In this document: positions 1 through 14,190 of the stretch, one piece after another
How positions within the stretch are numbered: the first letter of the stretch is position 1
How the letters are laid out: each line of letters begins with the position of its first letter
NCBI RefSeq assembly: GCF_008831285.2
Contig: NC_045139.1
Location: 3,046,704 to 3,110,703 of the forward strand
From: Nymphaea colorata
Lineage: Eukaryota > Streptophyta > Magnoliopsida > Nymphaeales > Nymphaeaceae
DNA length: 64,000 nt
Direction of reading: 5' to 3'
The notes under the pieces: generated by a model
The model's database searches: none
What the model was told of the DNA's origin: nothing
What the model saw: only the letters and a program-made list of their open reading frames with translations
Translations under genes and position numbers: made by a program

Positions 1-59
1 GAGAAATGAGATTTAATACAAGGTTGATGCAGGCATCCTCTTCCCTTGGCCGATCCATC

Positions 60-247
60 AAAAGAGAAGTGACTCAAGGCAGACAGAACCGGAGAACTCG
101 AGGAAGCATCCACAGAAGCGAAGGGTGCCAACTACAAAGAGGATGGTCGTGATAGCTCAGTTGGAAGTTACAGTAGGCTACGGTCTTCTTCCATGTCAGG
201 AGAAGGGCAGCGTCCTCATTGTTGGACCGGCTTTGTGGGTTTTTAAT
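60..247 (+). other. Possible 3' end of an unidentified gene
   Basis: From about 70 to 247 one forward frame is open and ends in TAA after a Ser/Arg/Gly-rich stretch (it reads SYSRLRSSSMSGEGQR near the end). It is followed by an AT-rich, 3'UTR-like tract. The base composition differs from the AT-rich DNA that follows. It could be the last exon of a gene that begins outside the window, but an in-frame TGA lies just upstream and no family is recognised. Confidence 0.2.
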
Positions 248-1181
248 TGCAAATCTTGTGACCTTGAATCAACAGCTTTTGCAATTGAATAAGAATCCAT
301 CCAGCTGATTCATATTCTCTCATTTTAGGTGATTTTTAGTATCATCTAAGGGATTCTCTTCCTCCCTTTTTTATTTACATTACAAATCTGTAAGTATTTT
401 CAAAGGCCATTAGTGTGGGACTATATATATATATATATAAATTTTTTATCTCCTTAGAGCAGTATTTCAAGATCTTGAAAATACAACTACTTTTTTTCAT
501 ATGATGGATCTTCTTAAAGTCATTGGTGGAGACAATTTCCATCATGTCTGACATATTAAGATTTGGTGGGCAACTGTTTAATATTATTGAAAAAGTGCTC
601 CGCTTTGAGATGTTACAAGTTAAGAAAATAAAGAAAAGTCTGCAAAACTTATGACAATAATGACAAAATTTCGGCAATCCATTAGATCTGAAAATGATAT
701 TCCTTACAAATTCTTGCAACTTTTGTAAATTCCATTAATGTTTCTACATATCTTTCCAATGAGAAGATAAAATGTTTTAAAATTAATGTCAGAATACGTT
801 TAGGAGAGCCTCTCACTGCCTCCCCACCTTCCCTTTCCCCTCTCTCAGCGACAGTTCAAACAAGGGTTTGATTCACACACTCTCTCTCCTAAAAATCCAG
901 AAAAGCAAAAAGGTGCGGAAAATTTTTCTACTTTAATTTCTATGATGAATACCTCGTTCCAAGAACAATATGAGAAATAATTTGTACAGTTTTCATCAAG
1001 TTGCAACTAATTTTATGTATAAAAAGAAAAAAAAAATACTAGCACATAGCGTAGCTAAATTAGCTTATGTTGAGAACATTTATTAGCGTAGGGACAAGCC
1101 TCCTGAATGGAGGCCATTTTTGAATGATATTTTTTTGAATAGTTGAATACATTGATACGGGATCTGCCTAAACCGAACTTG

Positions 1182-1268
<87 letters not shown>

Positions 1269-3127
1269 GCTATCTTAATTCGCTGATGAGGAAAAAGCAG
1301 TTTTCTAAAACAGTCACGATGAACTCTTGTAGAGACAGAACGGAAAGTGTATAATTTAACACATAGTCAAGGATGCTTCGCCCGTTTGCCTTTTCTCTTA
1401 AACCTCTTAGCACTTAAACACCCGGATCGAGTGCTGTTCAATTTTCACAAACTCAACCATATGAAAGGATGAAAAATGTTAAACAAAATTGTAAAGATAG
1501 AAAATTATAAAAATCAGATGTACAAATTAGTTTTTATGTTATTGTAACATTGACAAACTTGGATTTCTTAACATCTAAAATTTGATATAAATATAAAAAA
1601 TCATCTTTTTTTATTATTATATTTTCATACACTCTGCATTTGTCTGTATGGTTAGACAGATTCAAGTAACCAACTTAAAACATGCATTAAAGTAAATAAA
1701 AAAAAAGATTATATATATACATATATAAAATATTTAAATGGCCTCATTATTTGATCATGTCAACCGGATCAATTACTAATCAGCCATCGGATGACACAGA
1801 TTTAATGACAAACAAATTTGGAAAAGCATGCTTTTCTTGGGATATTTTAATTTGTCGTTAATTTTATAAACGGATACCAAATACTAGTGTATTTTTTATC
1901 CTTGATAGCAGACCAATCAAACATCTCACTCTATTTGGTAGTTGGGAGATCGCTGGTTGATGCCAATTATTGACATAAGTAACTAAGAACATTATATGTA
2001 AGCGATATGTGGATATGCCTCCACGGTATGCTTTATTGTTTTAAGTTGTCTTAAAAATCCCAACCTTTTATATAAATGTCTGAAAGCATAATAATAATAA
2101 TACTATAAAAATCTTATGTTTAGACTTTAGATTTGGTCGACTTATGAATCAACAAAGCTAAATTCGTTCTCTCTTTTAAAACCTTAAAAGATCGATTCAA
2201 ATTTATGCATCTAATTTTCATGCTTTTAGGCTTATAAATCAAAACATTCTGTATCAATCCGCATGATTCTATTTGTAAAAAACAATCCCACAATGCTGGA
2301 GAGCTAGAAAGCTCTCAATGCGAGGCAGAGTTGGATGTGAATATAAATCCTGTCTTTGTGGACTTGTAACAATTTGCATGATACCACTTGGATGTTGAAA
2401 TAGTAGACTACCATCTACTGGCTAAACCTATGTGACAATCAACAAAATCAGATAACTGAAAAGTCAGAATCTTCCCTTTTGTCTATTAATATTTTCACTA
2501 GATGGTCCAATTAAACCTAACATGTTAATTGAGGTCTACCTGCTCCCTACTCTCACATTCAATTTGATAAGCCGGTCTACCAGGTCATTTGCATGGAAAA
2601 AAAGAGCCTGATGCCGGGGAAAGCGATCACATACTATTTTCTTAAAGACCGGTTGTTTCCATTAAGATTTTCATTTTACGTAGTTGTTTCTTCTGGATAT
2701 CAACATCGTTAAGGGTAATGTGCAATACTATAGTGAGTTTGAAACTATATGTAAAAGTGAAAGCTAGCACTTATACTTCTTTTATTAACTTAAAACTGAA
2801 TCATCCACGATAGCGGCCACATTATTAAAAGATTGGACATACTTTCTATACATTATGGCTGGAAGGGTACAAGCATGTATGCAGTATGCATGATGACTCC
2901 AGCTATCTAGAATTACGTAGTAATCTCACCAAATTCATTGATTTGAAGCAATGGATGCTTAGGAGAAAAACAAAAAGAGAAATGTGTGAACTAATATTAA
3001 ATGATGAACATACCCATCACCTTTTTTTTATATTTTTCTATTAACCATTAATCATGTTGAATCAAACAGCCTTAATTCGATTGTTGGGTGACTTTGAAAA
3101 GATAAAGTCAACATCTAATTTTTCTAT

Positions 3128-3130
<3 letters not shown>
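248..3130. other. AT-rich spacer, no gene seen
   Basis: The spacer is AT-rich with scattered poly-A and poly-T runs and short (TA)n tracts. It contains a long (TA)n microsatellite at about 1185-1264. No ORF in any frame resembles a protein family. Confidence 0.6.
1185..1264. repeat. (TA)n microsatellite
   Basis: An uninterrupted TA dinucleotide tract of about 80 bp is seen directly. It lies in non-coding spacer. Confidence 0.95.

Positions 3131-3133
<3 letters not shown>

Positions 3134-3207
<74 letters not shown>
3134..3207. repeat. (TA)n microsatellite followed by short (GA)n
   Basis: A TA tract of about 74 bp passes directly into a short GA/GT-rich tract. The same TA-then-GA (or CT-then-TA) junction recurs at about 26.65, 27.2, 29.95 and 35.5 kb. 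Confidence 0.95.
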
Positions 3208-3213
<6 letters not shown>

Positions 3214-3281
3214 GAGAGAGAGTGTGTGAAAGTGCCCTTGTGCGCCTTGTGCGCATAAGATATTCACATGTTCTTGTTAGA

Positions 3282-3367
3282 CTGATAAGGCATATGGAAA
3301 AAATACATGATATGCAAAAGGGTACCTGATAAGGCATATGGAAAAAATACATGATATGCAAAAGGGT
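3282..3367. repeat. Tandem repeat, two copies of about 43 bp
   Basis: Two head-to-tail near-identical copies begin with CTGATAAGGCATATGG and end with GCAAAAGGGTA. They are non-coding. Confidence 0.9.
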
Positions 3368-4221
3368 AAAGCGTATACAGTGTACGAAGGTTAGAGTATT
3401 TTAAACTTTTGACCAATAATTTTAGATTGAGAAATATGGAACGTATAGACATTTTAGAGTACTACGTTTACGTAATCTATGACCAATGTCTCCCCACCTA
3501 ATTGACTTAACTAGCTCGTCTATACATATGCCTGAGGATGAGAGATTATTGTGCACCATTAACCATGACCGTGCGACGTTTCTGGGAAGGAGTGTGAGTG
3601 AATATTGTATACCCACCCAAGACCATGACGCCGGCGCCAATCGCCGACTTGGCCTTGTAATTTCGGTCCGCTCTCCACACACCCTTAATTGTATGTTTTC
3701 TTCTTTTCGTTCTGGAGAGAAGTGAATGAAATCATGAAAGCGTCACTAATAATATCCAGAAGTGCAGTTGTGCCAAGAGAAAAAGCATGCCCCAGAAAAT
3801 TAATGCGAAACTATTTGTTTTCTGATGTCCCCACATCCTTAATTTGTCGTTCAAAATTCTTCTTCGAGAAACCGGTAAGGAAAAGCGCGACTTCCGGCCG
3901 ATATTGGATGAGGGTTTTGACATTATATATGGGCGTTTATAATCCAATCAAGGTCTGATTCTCAATGTGTTTCCATTTTTCGTTTATAAGAAACATGACT
4001 CAACAAAGTGCGTGAACCTTCAATATGTACCTTTAAATTATTTGCAAGACCGTCTTTATGAATCATCATCCAACATTTTCTTTGTCAAAATCGATACCAA
4101 TTCAACAACAGTCATGTGTGGCTTATCAAATCTGTGTGCTGCATGTACAATTACTAAAGGCCGGCCCATTATGAAGCAAAATCTGCCTCTTTTGGTTAGG
4201 TATACGATGGGCTTGTAGGTA

Positions 4222-4476
4222 AGGCTGGGCACCGGGTTGGGTCACCGGTAAGTAGTCCGAGTCTAGAAAAAAGGGCATCGGGCTGGTCCGGTTGGGCCCG
4301 ATAAGCCCGGGTGAGCCCAATGATATTTTTTTTAATATTTATTTTATTTATATATATAAATATAATATTTTATTACAATTAATTATATTTATATATTATT
4401 TTACATTATAAATATTTTTTAATTTAATCAGGTTGACCTGGGCTGCTTATTGGGCCGGGCCCAGGCTGATGCCCAA
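4222..4476. mobile_element. Possible small MITE with GC-rich inverted ends
   Basis: An AT-rich core (about 4320-4430) is bounded by GC-rich ends rich in GGGC, CCGGG and TGGGCC words. The left end reads TGGGCACCGGGTTGGG; the right end, read in reverse, starts TTGGGCATCAGCCTGGG. The ends are roughly inverted and no clear target-site duplication is visible. It may be a decayed MITE or simply an imperfect palindrome. Confidence 0.3.
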
Positions 4477-4479
4477 ACT

Positions 4480-5735
4480 TATTTGCAAGAAAGGAAAAGG
4501 TATGCGCAAAGGAATGGGGTGCCATATCTATAATTGATCGCGATCAGCGCAATTGATCGATGATTACTTCATCAGGTCTTCTAAATTAGTTGATTTCCAT
4601 GATTAGCTTTACCAGGAAGAAAATGATCTCCTTTTGGATTATGAGTGTTTAAGTGAGAGACATATAAGGCTACTAGTTAGTTAAACATCTTGATCCCATT
4701 TGCCGAGGAGCTGAAATCCTCCAACAGTTTAGGAATATGAGATTCTTTCATGGATTTAAGGTCAAAACATCCTTCCTTCCTCCAATCCGATCTTAAATCA
4801 TGTAACATATAACATGAATTTAAAATCCATGTTACTGAGATCCTGCATTTGTTTAAACTGAAGATCTTCTAAAACATACTTTTTTGTGCAGTCTCTAAAT
4901 ATAAGATCAGGCAGGAGAAGCTCAAGAAAAAATATACTTTTAGTATTGTAATTTCAAACCCCTTTATCTCCTCCTTTCATGGAAAAAAGTAGTGTCCGGA
5001 CAAGCTATTAAAGATTGTGAAAATAACCATGAGCCCTGATCTTCAAAGCTGAGCTCAAGATGGAGAAGCGACGCCTGAGTTAAACCGTGGAGTTTCCAAG
5101 TCTAACTTACGTTTCTATTATCAAAGTAAGACACTCAATGAACCAGCATATACAGCAACATACCTTCTTTTGCAGTGCATGTTGCACTTAGAACAATAAT
5201 AGTTTTGAAATTATGTAGAAGACCAAATTACACCTGACTTGGCTCGGGCGACAGTGCAAGTTTTGACAAATAGCCTCCGTCTTGTGCTCAGCTTAGCAAT
5301 TAGTACATCTGCCACCGCCTAATGCCCTTTCTCACATCGACACAAGATATTAGGCCGTGGCTCTTTACAGTTTTGGCCTGTTGCCTTGGCGACATATATC
5401 AGACCAACATCCTCTTCTGTGTATATATACATATTAGTAGCAGAATCTTGCCATCAGCCTAAAACTCTAAAGCTAGTGGATGCTGAACGTCCTTAGGACT
5501 TTGCTGCACCAAACTGGTCCCTTTCGTGGGGACTGGAAGTCCACTATTATTAGCCTGACCTTTTTCTTTTTATGCACCCCAAATCATCTTAGGACCAAAC
5601 TTGGCCATCCCTTCAGTCGATTTCCTTTTGACATTTGGATTCTTTTTTTGCTCACCAAGACAAGGCACGGTTTCATAGACTCAGCCGATTCAGGATCTAG
5701 CGCCCACTCTGCGCAATTTCCGAGCGGTGGTCGTG
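4480..5735. other. Spacer, no gene seen
   Basis: AT-rich non-coding DNA lies between the putative MITE and the hAT-like element. A short forward ORF at 5480-5740 has no recognisable domain and runs into the element boundary. Confidence 0.5.
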
Positions 5736-5743
5736 GTTAATAG
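5736..5743. repeat. Target-site duplication, left copy
   Basis: GTTAATAG lies immediately before the left TAGGGCTG end of the hAT-like element and matches 8524-8531 exactly. Confidence 0.85.
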
Positions 5744-6129
5744 TAGGGCTGCACACGAGCCGAGTCGAGCTCGAGCTTGCCCAGCTCGAGCTCGACTCGA
5801 CTCAACGAGCTCGAGCTCGAACTCGAGTCGAGCTACCTAACACAAGCTCGAGCTCGACTCGATTAAACAAAGTCGAGCTCGAGCTCGACTCGATTAACTC
5901 GATTAGCTCGTCTAAATAAAAATGATCCTTCTTTTTAAAATATCTAGTAAATTTCATGACGTGGGATGAAATTTGTGAATCACTCAACCCTGCCAACAGT
6001 TTAGAGCTGCAAATAGACACCATTTGGTATTAGACTGTTCTCATTATTAAATATTATAGAATCATAAGCTGATGACTGAACAACTGAACAAAATGTAAAT
6101 AGGACATAATGTATACGAGGAAATAAAAG

Positions 6130-6755
6130 TTTAAAATTGGCTACAGAGTATGGTAAAATAACAGCCAACTTCAGCATATGTCCTTTGATGGAAAAACAGA
6201 CGAGCAGATTCAAGTCCAGATCTGAGCAGAGCATCATCTCCCAGAGGAAATTGGATAATAGCAGCAAAGTATTGAGCAAGCTTTAGAATATAGTTTGAGA
6301 AAACGTAGACAGGAGTCAAGATCAAGGCTGTGCAGAACAGAAAATAACCCATGAGTCCATGACCTCTGGCTTTGCATGTAAATCCCCAGCATCCTCAACC
6401 TCCCAGCTCCAAAGGCCTGTCCACACAGTGTCTCCAAAGCACTTCCCATACCCAGCTGCCATGATCACCAAAACCCAGTTCAAATTTCCAACAGAAATCA
6501 TCCAATACATAGATGATATAATAAAGGACATGCTCCTTAGTGCAGAACAGAAATCATCCAATACGCAAATGATATAATACAATATATGTTCCTTAGTACA
6601 CAACAACTAGCAGATAGAAACAAAGCTTTTTTGGTTTGATGTCATGGGCTGCCATGTCTTACCAAGAAGCCAAAACCCAGCCCTGCAACCACATAGTTCT
6701 CTATGGACACAGCAGCGAGCTCCATAGCCATAGCTTCTTGCTCTCTATCAGTGAT
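6130..6755 (-). pseudogene. MATE (DTX) efflux transporter gene fragment, captured and decayed
   Basis: Minus-strand pieces match the N-terminal part of plant MATE/DTX multidrug and toxin extrusion carriers. About 6751-6720 reads LIESKKLW. A frameshift follows, apparently with loss of roughly 30 codons, then ELAAVSIENYVVAGLGFGFL ends at 6663 with a GTAAG donor. After a 207-bp intron, an AG acceptor opens at 6455 into LGMGSALETLCGQAFGAG and GIYMQSQRSW, the MATE signature around helices 1-2. Further left, pieces such as TALILTPVYVFSNYIL continue in other frames. Intact family members have about 480-500 residues and 12 helices; only the first third or less is here, with several frameshifts. The retained intron shows capture from genomic DNA rather than cDNA. 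It cannot encode a transporter. Confidence 0.75.
6456..6662 (-). other. Retained intron of the captured MATE fragment
   Basis: The intron has GT (6662-6661) and AG borders between the two conserved MATE exon pieces, both in phase 0. Inside it is a tandem duplication of about 54 bp (about 6489-6600) containing AATCATCCAATAC twice. Confidence 0.65.
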
Positions 6756-6854
6756 CTCCTGCACAGAGTGGGACTGCTCTGGTTCTCCAGCAGTGGCCCT
6801 TTAGTGTAATGTGCACTAAATATTATTGCAGGATTCCCAGCCATGGCCCATGAA

Positions 6855-7051
6855 TGAATGAATGAACAGAAAAAATCATCCCAGGCAACAGAGCAAGAAA
6901 CAACGTGAGAAGATAAATAAAAGAAAGAATAATAAAAGCTATTTATTTCAAGCCACGAATGAATGAACAGAAAAAATCTTCCCAGGCAACAGAGCAAGAA
7001 ACAACGTGAGAAGATAAAGAACAAGAAAGAATAATAAAAGCTATTTTTTTC
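6855..7051. repeat. Tandem duplication, about 100-bp unit
   Basis: Two near-identical head-to-tail copies, each containing GGCAACAGAGCAAGAAACAA, lie inside the hAT-like element and differ by a few substitutions and indels. Confidence 0.85.
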
Positions 7052-8523
7052 AATGTTTCATGCCTAGACCCTTTAGTGCCTAAGTGAAGGCCTTGCACAC
7101 AGCTGGATCAACACATGCCTGGCACACATGTCATAAACAATATACAAAAAGAATTTATGTTAATGAAATAAAAAATCACGTGAACATGAAGGAAGAAAAA
7201 GGAAATGTGGATCAATGTTGTTAATGTTGTTCCTGTAAAGCTTGGTGAACAAGATTTAAGAAAGAAAATATTGGACAGGCGAGATTTGAAGGTTTCTAAC
7301 ATGGCTAAAAACCGTCGACTGCTTAGGAAGAGCAAATTTCTTCCAAGCAATCACTTTGCACGAGGAAAAAAAATAACAAAATCTCTTTGACCCCTTTCTG
7401 AGCCTTCTTTCTCATTTCTAACCACCAAAATAGGCATTGCATCAAGAAATTCAAAACAACAAAACAGGCTTCACAAAACAGGTAAGAAGGAGGAAGAGGA
7501 AGAAGATGAACAACAAGGAGAAGAAAGGAAGGTTGAAGGGGTACCTGACGTGAAGGCGGGGGCAGAAAGCACGCCTCTAGAAGCAATTACGACCTCAATA
7601 TTTATCCCTTTCTAAGATCTCTGCCAAAATAAAAAGCAAAAAAATGATTAATAAGAGGATGAAGTCAAGGATTTGTTTGAAAGCACAGGCGCAGCACAAG
7701 ATGTTCAAAACTTTGACCCCCGGAGGAGCATTAGCATACCATCAGGCGTTAGGCAGAGCAGAGGGCGGTGGTGGGCCGGTGGCGGTGGCAGAGAAGGAAA
7801 TGAGGAGGAAATGCAGACAGTGGAGCTGTCGTTCCCGTGCTTGTGCAGACCCTGCGAAGGTGAGCCTGTGAGGATGAGGTGTCACCGTGTCACGGACTCA
7901 CGAGAGTTTAAGAGAGAGAGAGGCAAAGAAAGAGCGCATGAAAAAGAGGGGAACATACCTGGTGCTTACATAACAAGCGTTGCCAATCTTTTGGGTCGTC
8001 TCTGGATGCTCATTTGTGTTCTTTTCATTGTGTGGACTGTCGTGGGGAGCCTAAACGAAAACGCAGACGGCAGGCCGGACGGTGGAGCTGGTGGTTAGAT
8101 GTCGAATGCCATTGCCGGACGGTGGAGCTGGAGCCTGGTGGTTAGATGCCAAATGCCGGACGGTGGTCCGGTGGAGATGGTGTGCAGCGGTGGCGGTCTG
8201 GGCCGTCTGGCGGAGAGGAGAGGACTGGATAGATAGTCGACGGAAGAGAGAGAAAAGGGGAAAATAACTTATAACCGATCAATTTTTACCCTAAACCGGT
8301 GAACCGGTTTTGGTAAATTTGTGTTATCGGTTTTCAAAATTTAAACGGTTTTATATAAACGAGTCGAGTCGAGTTCTTAAAACTCGAACTCGACTCGTTT
8401 ACTCATTCGAGTTTCATTGTAAGCTCGAACTCGACTCGTTTATAAACGAGTCGAGCTCGAGCCGAGTTTAACTGGGCGAGTTCGAGTCGAGCCCGAGCTG
8501 GCTCGACTCGTTGTGCAGCCCTA

Positions 8524-8531
8524 GTTAATAG
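8524..8531. repeat. Target-site duplication, right copy
   Basis: GTTAATAG lies immediately after the right CAGCCCTA end of the hAT-like element and matches 5736-5743 exactly. Confidence 0.85.
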
Positions 8532-8765
8532 GTTGACCTAGATGTATAGTTTACTGGTTATATATATATATATTAAATGATAACTTTTAGTTATATAGAA
8601 TCACTTATCTCACTCAGAATGGTGTAATCTATTGCAAAAAGCGGTTGAAATAAAAGACAAATAGGAAAAAGTGATGAGTACATTCATTATCTAACATTAA
8701 ATCATTTATTTATTTCATTGGTTTCATCTCAGTCGTCTATTATGAGTGAACTGGGCGACAAACTC

Positions 8766-8800
<35 letters not shown>

Positions 8801-9766
8801 GTGTAAGCTTAACTCGAGCACAGTTTTACAGAATTTGAAAGAACATAATTCACAAGTACATGCTTTTGAAGGAAGATTAAGCGCAGAGTCTCTTTCTTTT
8901 TTATTTGTTAGTGGATCTATAGATCCAAGAGCCAGAATTGCTTGCCAACTTGTTTCTTGTTTAATATATATTTACAGATTAAACTTCACAAATATTTTCG
9001 TTTCTAAAACAAGACGCTTGCGTCCTGATCAAAGGTAGGTAGTGGAGTGATCTCATACGTCAGATAGTTACATGCGCATTGGAGCATTATTCTCTCTTAG
9101 CTTTTGGTGGACCTACAGATGCCGATATATAAGCGGACGCCAAACTGCGGGTCTGAAATTCATGCATCCCACGTTAGTCTTACCTCCAGCTTTTTCTCAA
9201 GCAGAACAGATGCTACAGTAAATAAAACAAGTATTAAATACTCCCAAAAGAAAGCAAGTGGTTCTGTTAGCTACGAGTAATTAAAATTATGCTCATGCAA
9301 TATGTAATATGCGTTCTGCGACTTATGCCGGTGCAATGTCTTCTTATGCAGGAAAGAAGCATCTCTTTCTGTCCTTGTCTGTCTCTGCTCGATGGGGATT
9401 GCCTAAAGTAGAAGCATTTTAATCGTTTGCTTGTAGAGTTCCGCATCAAGAAAGAAATCCAGGCGAGGGTGTTGTCAATTTCCTCACAAAGGCACAAAAT
9501 AAGAAATGCTTCAGTAGTTTCACCATGAAAACGACAATTGAACTTGAAAATTTGCGCCTTCTGGACATAAAATACAGCACATCGTTTGGAACCTTTGAGA
9601 AGGGAACAAGCCAACCATACACTTCTCTTATTCAAGAAAAATTAAGCTGTATGACATTATAATATAACGTTGAGCACAACATTATCGCGATGCACGCACT
9701 AGAGAGGGAGCTGAAAGAAGGACAGTAGATGGGAGGCCACTATTAATTAATTAACTTATTAATCTG
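8532..9766. other. Spacer downstream of the GH3 relic
   Basis: AT-rich DNA with a (TA)n tract at about 8769-8799. A 122-codon minus-strand frame at 9267-9635 shows no recognisable domain and is taken as chance or 3' flank. Confidence 0.5.
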
Positions 9767-12121
<2,355 letters not shown>

Positions 12122-12212
12122 GGCCCCCGCCTACACCGATCACAGAGTGACAGAGGACAGCAACAAGTGAATCCGATAAGAGAAAAGAGAGAGAGTGTTA
12201 GTTTTGTGGGTG

Positions 12213-12490
12213 GTGCAGAGCCCTTATAAGGACGGGAGGGGAGGGCACGAAGGCCGCAGGTGGGGGACGGCATCCTCAGGCACAGTAGCGATAATATTTT
12301 GCGCCTGGAGGTGGGACCCGTGCATGCCGCAAGGCAGGCAGTGGTCCCAGATCCACGTCAGCAGGAAGGGAGTTCGCAGGGGGCAAGGGTGGGCCCACCG
12401 CTGCCCTACCGGGTCGGCTAGCCGCTTGGCGCCACCCGCGGTGGAGAGTCGGGCCAGCTCGAGAGAGAGGCAAACGGGCGTCACGTGAAA
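12213..12490 (-). promoter_or_regulatory. Former GH3 promoter region
   Basis: Upstream of the GH3 start is a GC-rich stretch with a TATA-like CTTATAAGG (around 12221-12230, read in reverse), about 100 bp before the ATG. It also has a TGACGTGG word in reverse (12353-12360) and a CACGTG G-box (12482-12487). No TGTCTC or GAGACA auxin-response element was noticed. The roles are inferred from the words alone. Confidence 0.35.
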
Positions 12491-12587
12491 GGCAGGAGCC
12501 GGCCGTGGTTCCAGCGAAGGTCGTCAGACCCAGGCGCTGAAAGTCGAAGTGAAAAGGAAGGGGGCGCAGCATTAGACGCACAATCAA

Positions 12588-12725
12588 CAAACTTCATTTA
12601 ATGAAACAAACTTCATTTAATGAAACAAACTTCATTATAAGGAAGGGGGCTCAGTATTAGTTACCTGTAATGAAACAAACTTAATTATATATTGCTGAAC
12701 CAAACTTCATTTAATGAAACAAACT
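12588..12725. repeat. Short tandem/palindromic repeats
   Basis: The words ACTTCATTTAATGAAACAAA and close variants occur three to four times. CTTCATTTAATGAA is itself nearly palindromic. The repeats lie in spacer between the GH3 and ELC relics. Confidence 0.7.
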
Positions 12726-13261
12726 GCAATACAGAGCCCACTTCCTTTTCATTAAATGAAGTGGCTGTTTGTGTATCACAACCACATTTTTTGCTGTTTA
12801 ATGAAAAAGAAGGGGGCTGATACAACGGCTTTATCGGCCGCTGCATCGCCATGGTGATCACGGAACTCAAAATGGATAGGTGGGTGCAAAATTAACATAT
12901 ATAAAATGTGGCGATGCAGGCGCTAAAATTAACTAATATAAAGTTAATTTTATATAAAACTAACACAAATGCCATCTCTCCCATCTCCACCTATAATGGC
13001 GGCCAATTTGACATCAGCCTGCTGGTCTGGAAGGTAAATTTTCTTCTGTTTACTCTATATTTCCTTCTGCTCCCACGTATAGTAAGTGGTCGCTTAAGAT
13101 TCCAAACAATGATCTCCAATTTAACAACATAAACATTTTATAACACTATCGACTCATTTCACTGGCCAACATAACTTGGAAGGAGCCCTAGCCAGCTAAG
13201 AAGGTTGTAGGTCCTTTGAGAAAATTGGTGCATAAGTTGGCCACTTAGAAGTAACTAGAGG

Positions 13262-13650
13262 CCCAATTATAGATTGGGATATTAATTTGAGCTCATAATT
13301 TCAGTCAAAAGATGCAGTAGATGAATATTAATGATGTTCCAGTTAATTACATGGGGCAGATGAGCTCATATTTTATTTACTCTTGGTCATGAATGAAAGG
13401 TACATGCATTCATGAATGTTTATGCCATAAAATGTCGTCTCCCAACAACTCACACCATATAATTATGAGCTTATCGGCTCACTTCACTGGTCAACATAAC
13501 ATGCATTCATGTGGAGGAGATCGGAGCTCACACCATATAATTATGACCTTATTCAATCAATTATAGATTGGGATATTAATTTGAGTGAAGAATGCATGAA
13601 TGTTTATGCCATTCATGAATGCATTTCATTCATGACCAAGAATAAATATA
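13262..13650. repeat. Nested direct and inverted repeats
   Basis: A 28-bp word ending GGGATATTAATTTGAG occurs at about 13262-13290 and again at 13558-13586. The stretch 13374-13416 is the inverse of 13609-13650 (both contain CATTCATGAATGCAT and a TCATGACCAAGA-type word). The structure looks like overlapping MITE or fold-back insertions. Confidence 0.6.
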
Positions 13651-14190
13651 TGTTTAACTTTTGAGGTAGATATATGAAACCATATGTTACTGGTGTCATT
13701 GTCAAACGACCCCTATATTCCTGTAGGAAGACATTTTCGACAAAGACTGAATCCGGTAGAACCACGTAGCTCTCTATGAAGTCACAACTTATTTTCAACA
13801 AAGCTTCTTTGTCGTCAAACCAGATTAAGTCTTATTTTTATAATCTCTTTCACTTTTTAGTAGACTAGAGAATTTTCAGTAGAGAGAGAAAGAAAGAAAA
13901 AGTTGGATGTACTTACGTTTTTGGGAGATGCATAACTTCCTAGTTTGCGTAAATGACTCTCTTTGACCATACCCAGTTCGAATTTTGCTATCTTGTTTAC
14001 ACATATAATTAATGGTTTCTGTCGTGCATTATACTGGAAAGTAAGCGTTCTTCAAAAATCTATTTCTCAGAGATTCTGGTTTCAAAATGTGTTCAGATAG
14101 AACTTTTTCTCAGAATGTAGTATGTGCTTGTAGAACTAACCATTCATGAATGGCATAAATATTCACGCATTCTTTACTCAAATTACATTC
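13575..14190. mobile_element. Fold-back repeat at the broken end of ELC
   Basis: The first about 48 bp (from AATTTGAGTGAAGAATGC) is repeated in inverse orientation at about 14140-14190 with few mismatches; both arms contain TTTATGCCATTCATGAATG. About 515 bp lies between the arms. The right arm supplies the last codons of the truncated ELC frame. No target-site duplication was found, so this may be a fold-back element or a rearrangement. Confidence 0.5.

Larger units (their letters stand above)
5744..8523. mobile_element. Non-autonomous hAT-like element with captured MATE gene fragment
   Basis: The element is 2,780 bp. Both ends start with TAGGGCTGCACA (left 5744-5755; right end the inverse, finishing at 8523). 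They are flanked by a perfect 8-bp target-site duplication, GTTAATAG, at 5736-5743 and 8524-8531. TAGGG...CCCTA ends with an 8-bp duplication are typical of the hAT superfamily. About 150 bp inside each end is packed with interleaved GAGTCGAGCTCGAGC-type words, likely transposase-binding subterminal repeats. No transposase ORF is present, so it would need one in trans. The interior carries a decayed MATE transporter gene piece (about 6130-6755, minus), a 100-bp tandem duplication (about 6855-7051) and GC-richer DNA of unknown origin (7480-8260). The perfect duplication suggests a fairly recent insertion. A 438-bp element at 37117 shares both ends. Confidence 0.85.

Noticed and set aside
150-220. 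tRNA-like A box (TAGCTCAGTTGG at about 154-165)
   Set aside because: No GGTTCGA-type B box follows at the right distance and no cloverleaf stems can be paired.
3422-3958. Overlapping ORFs on both strands
   Set aside because: No domain seen; short, overlapping and in AT-rich spacer.
9267-9635. 122-codon minus-strand ORF downstream of GH3
   Set aside because: No recognisable motif and AT-rich context; likely chance.
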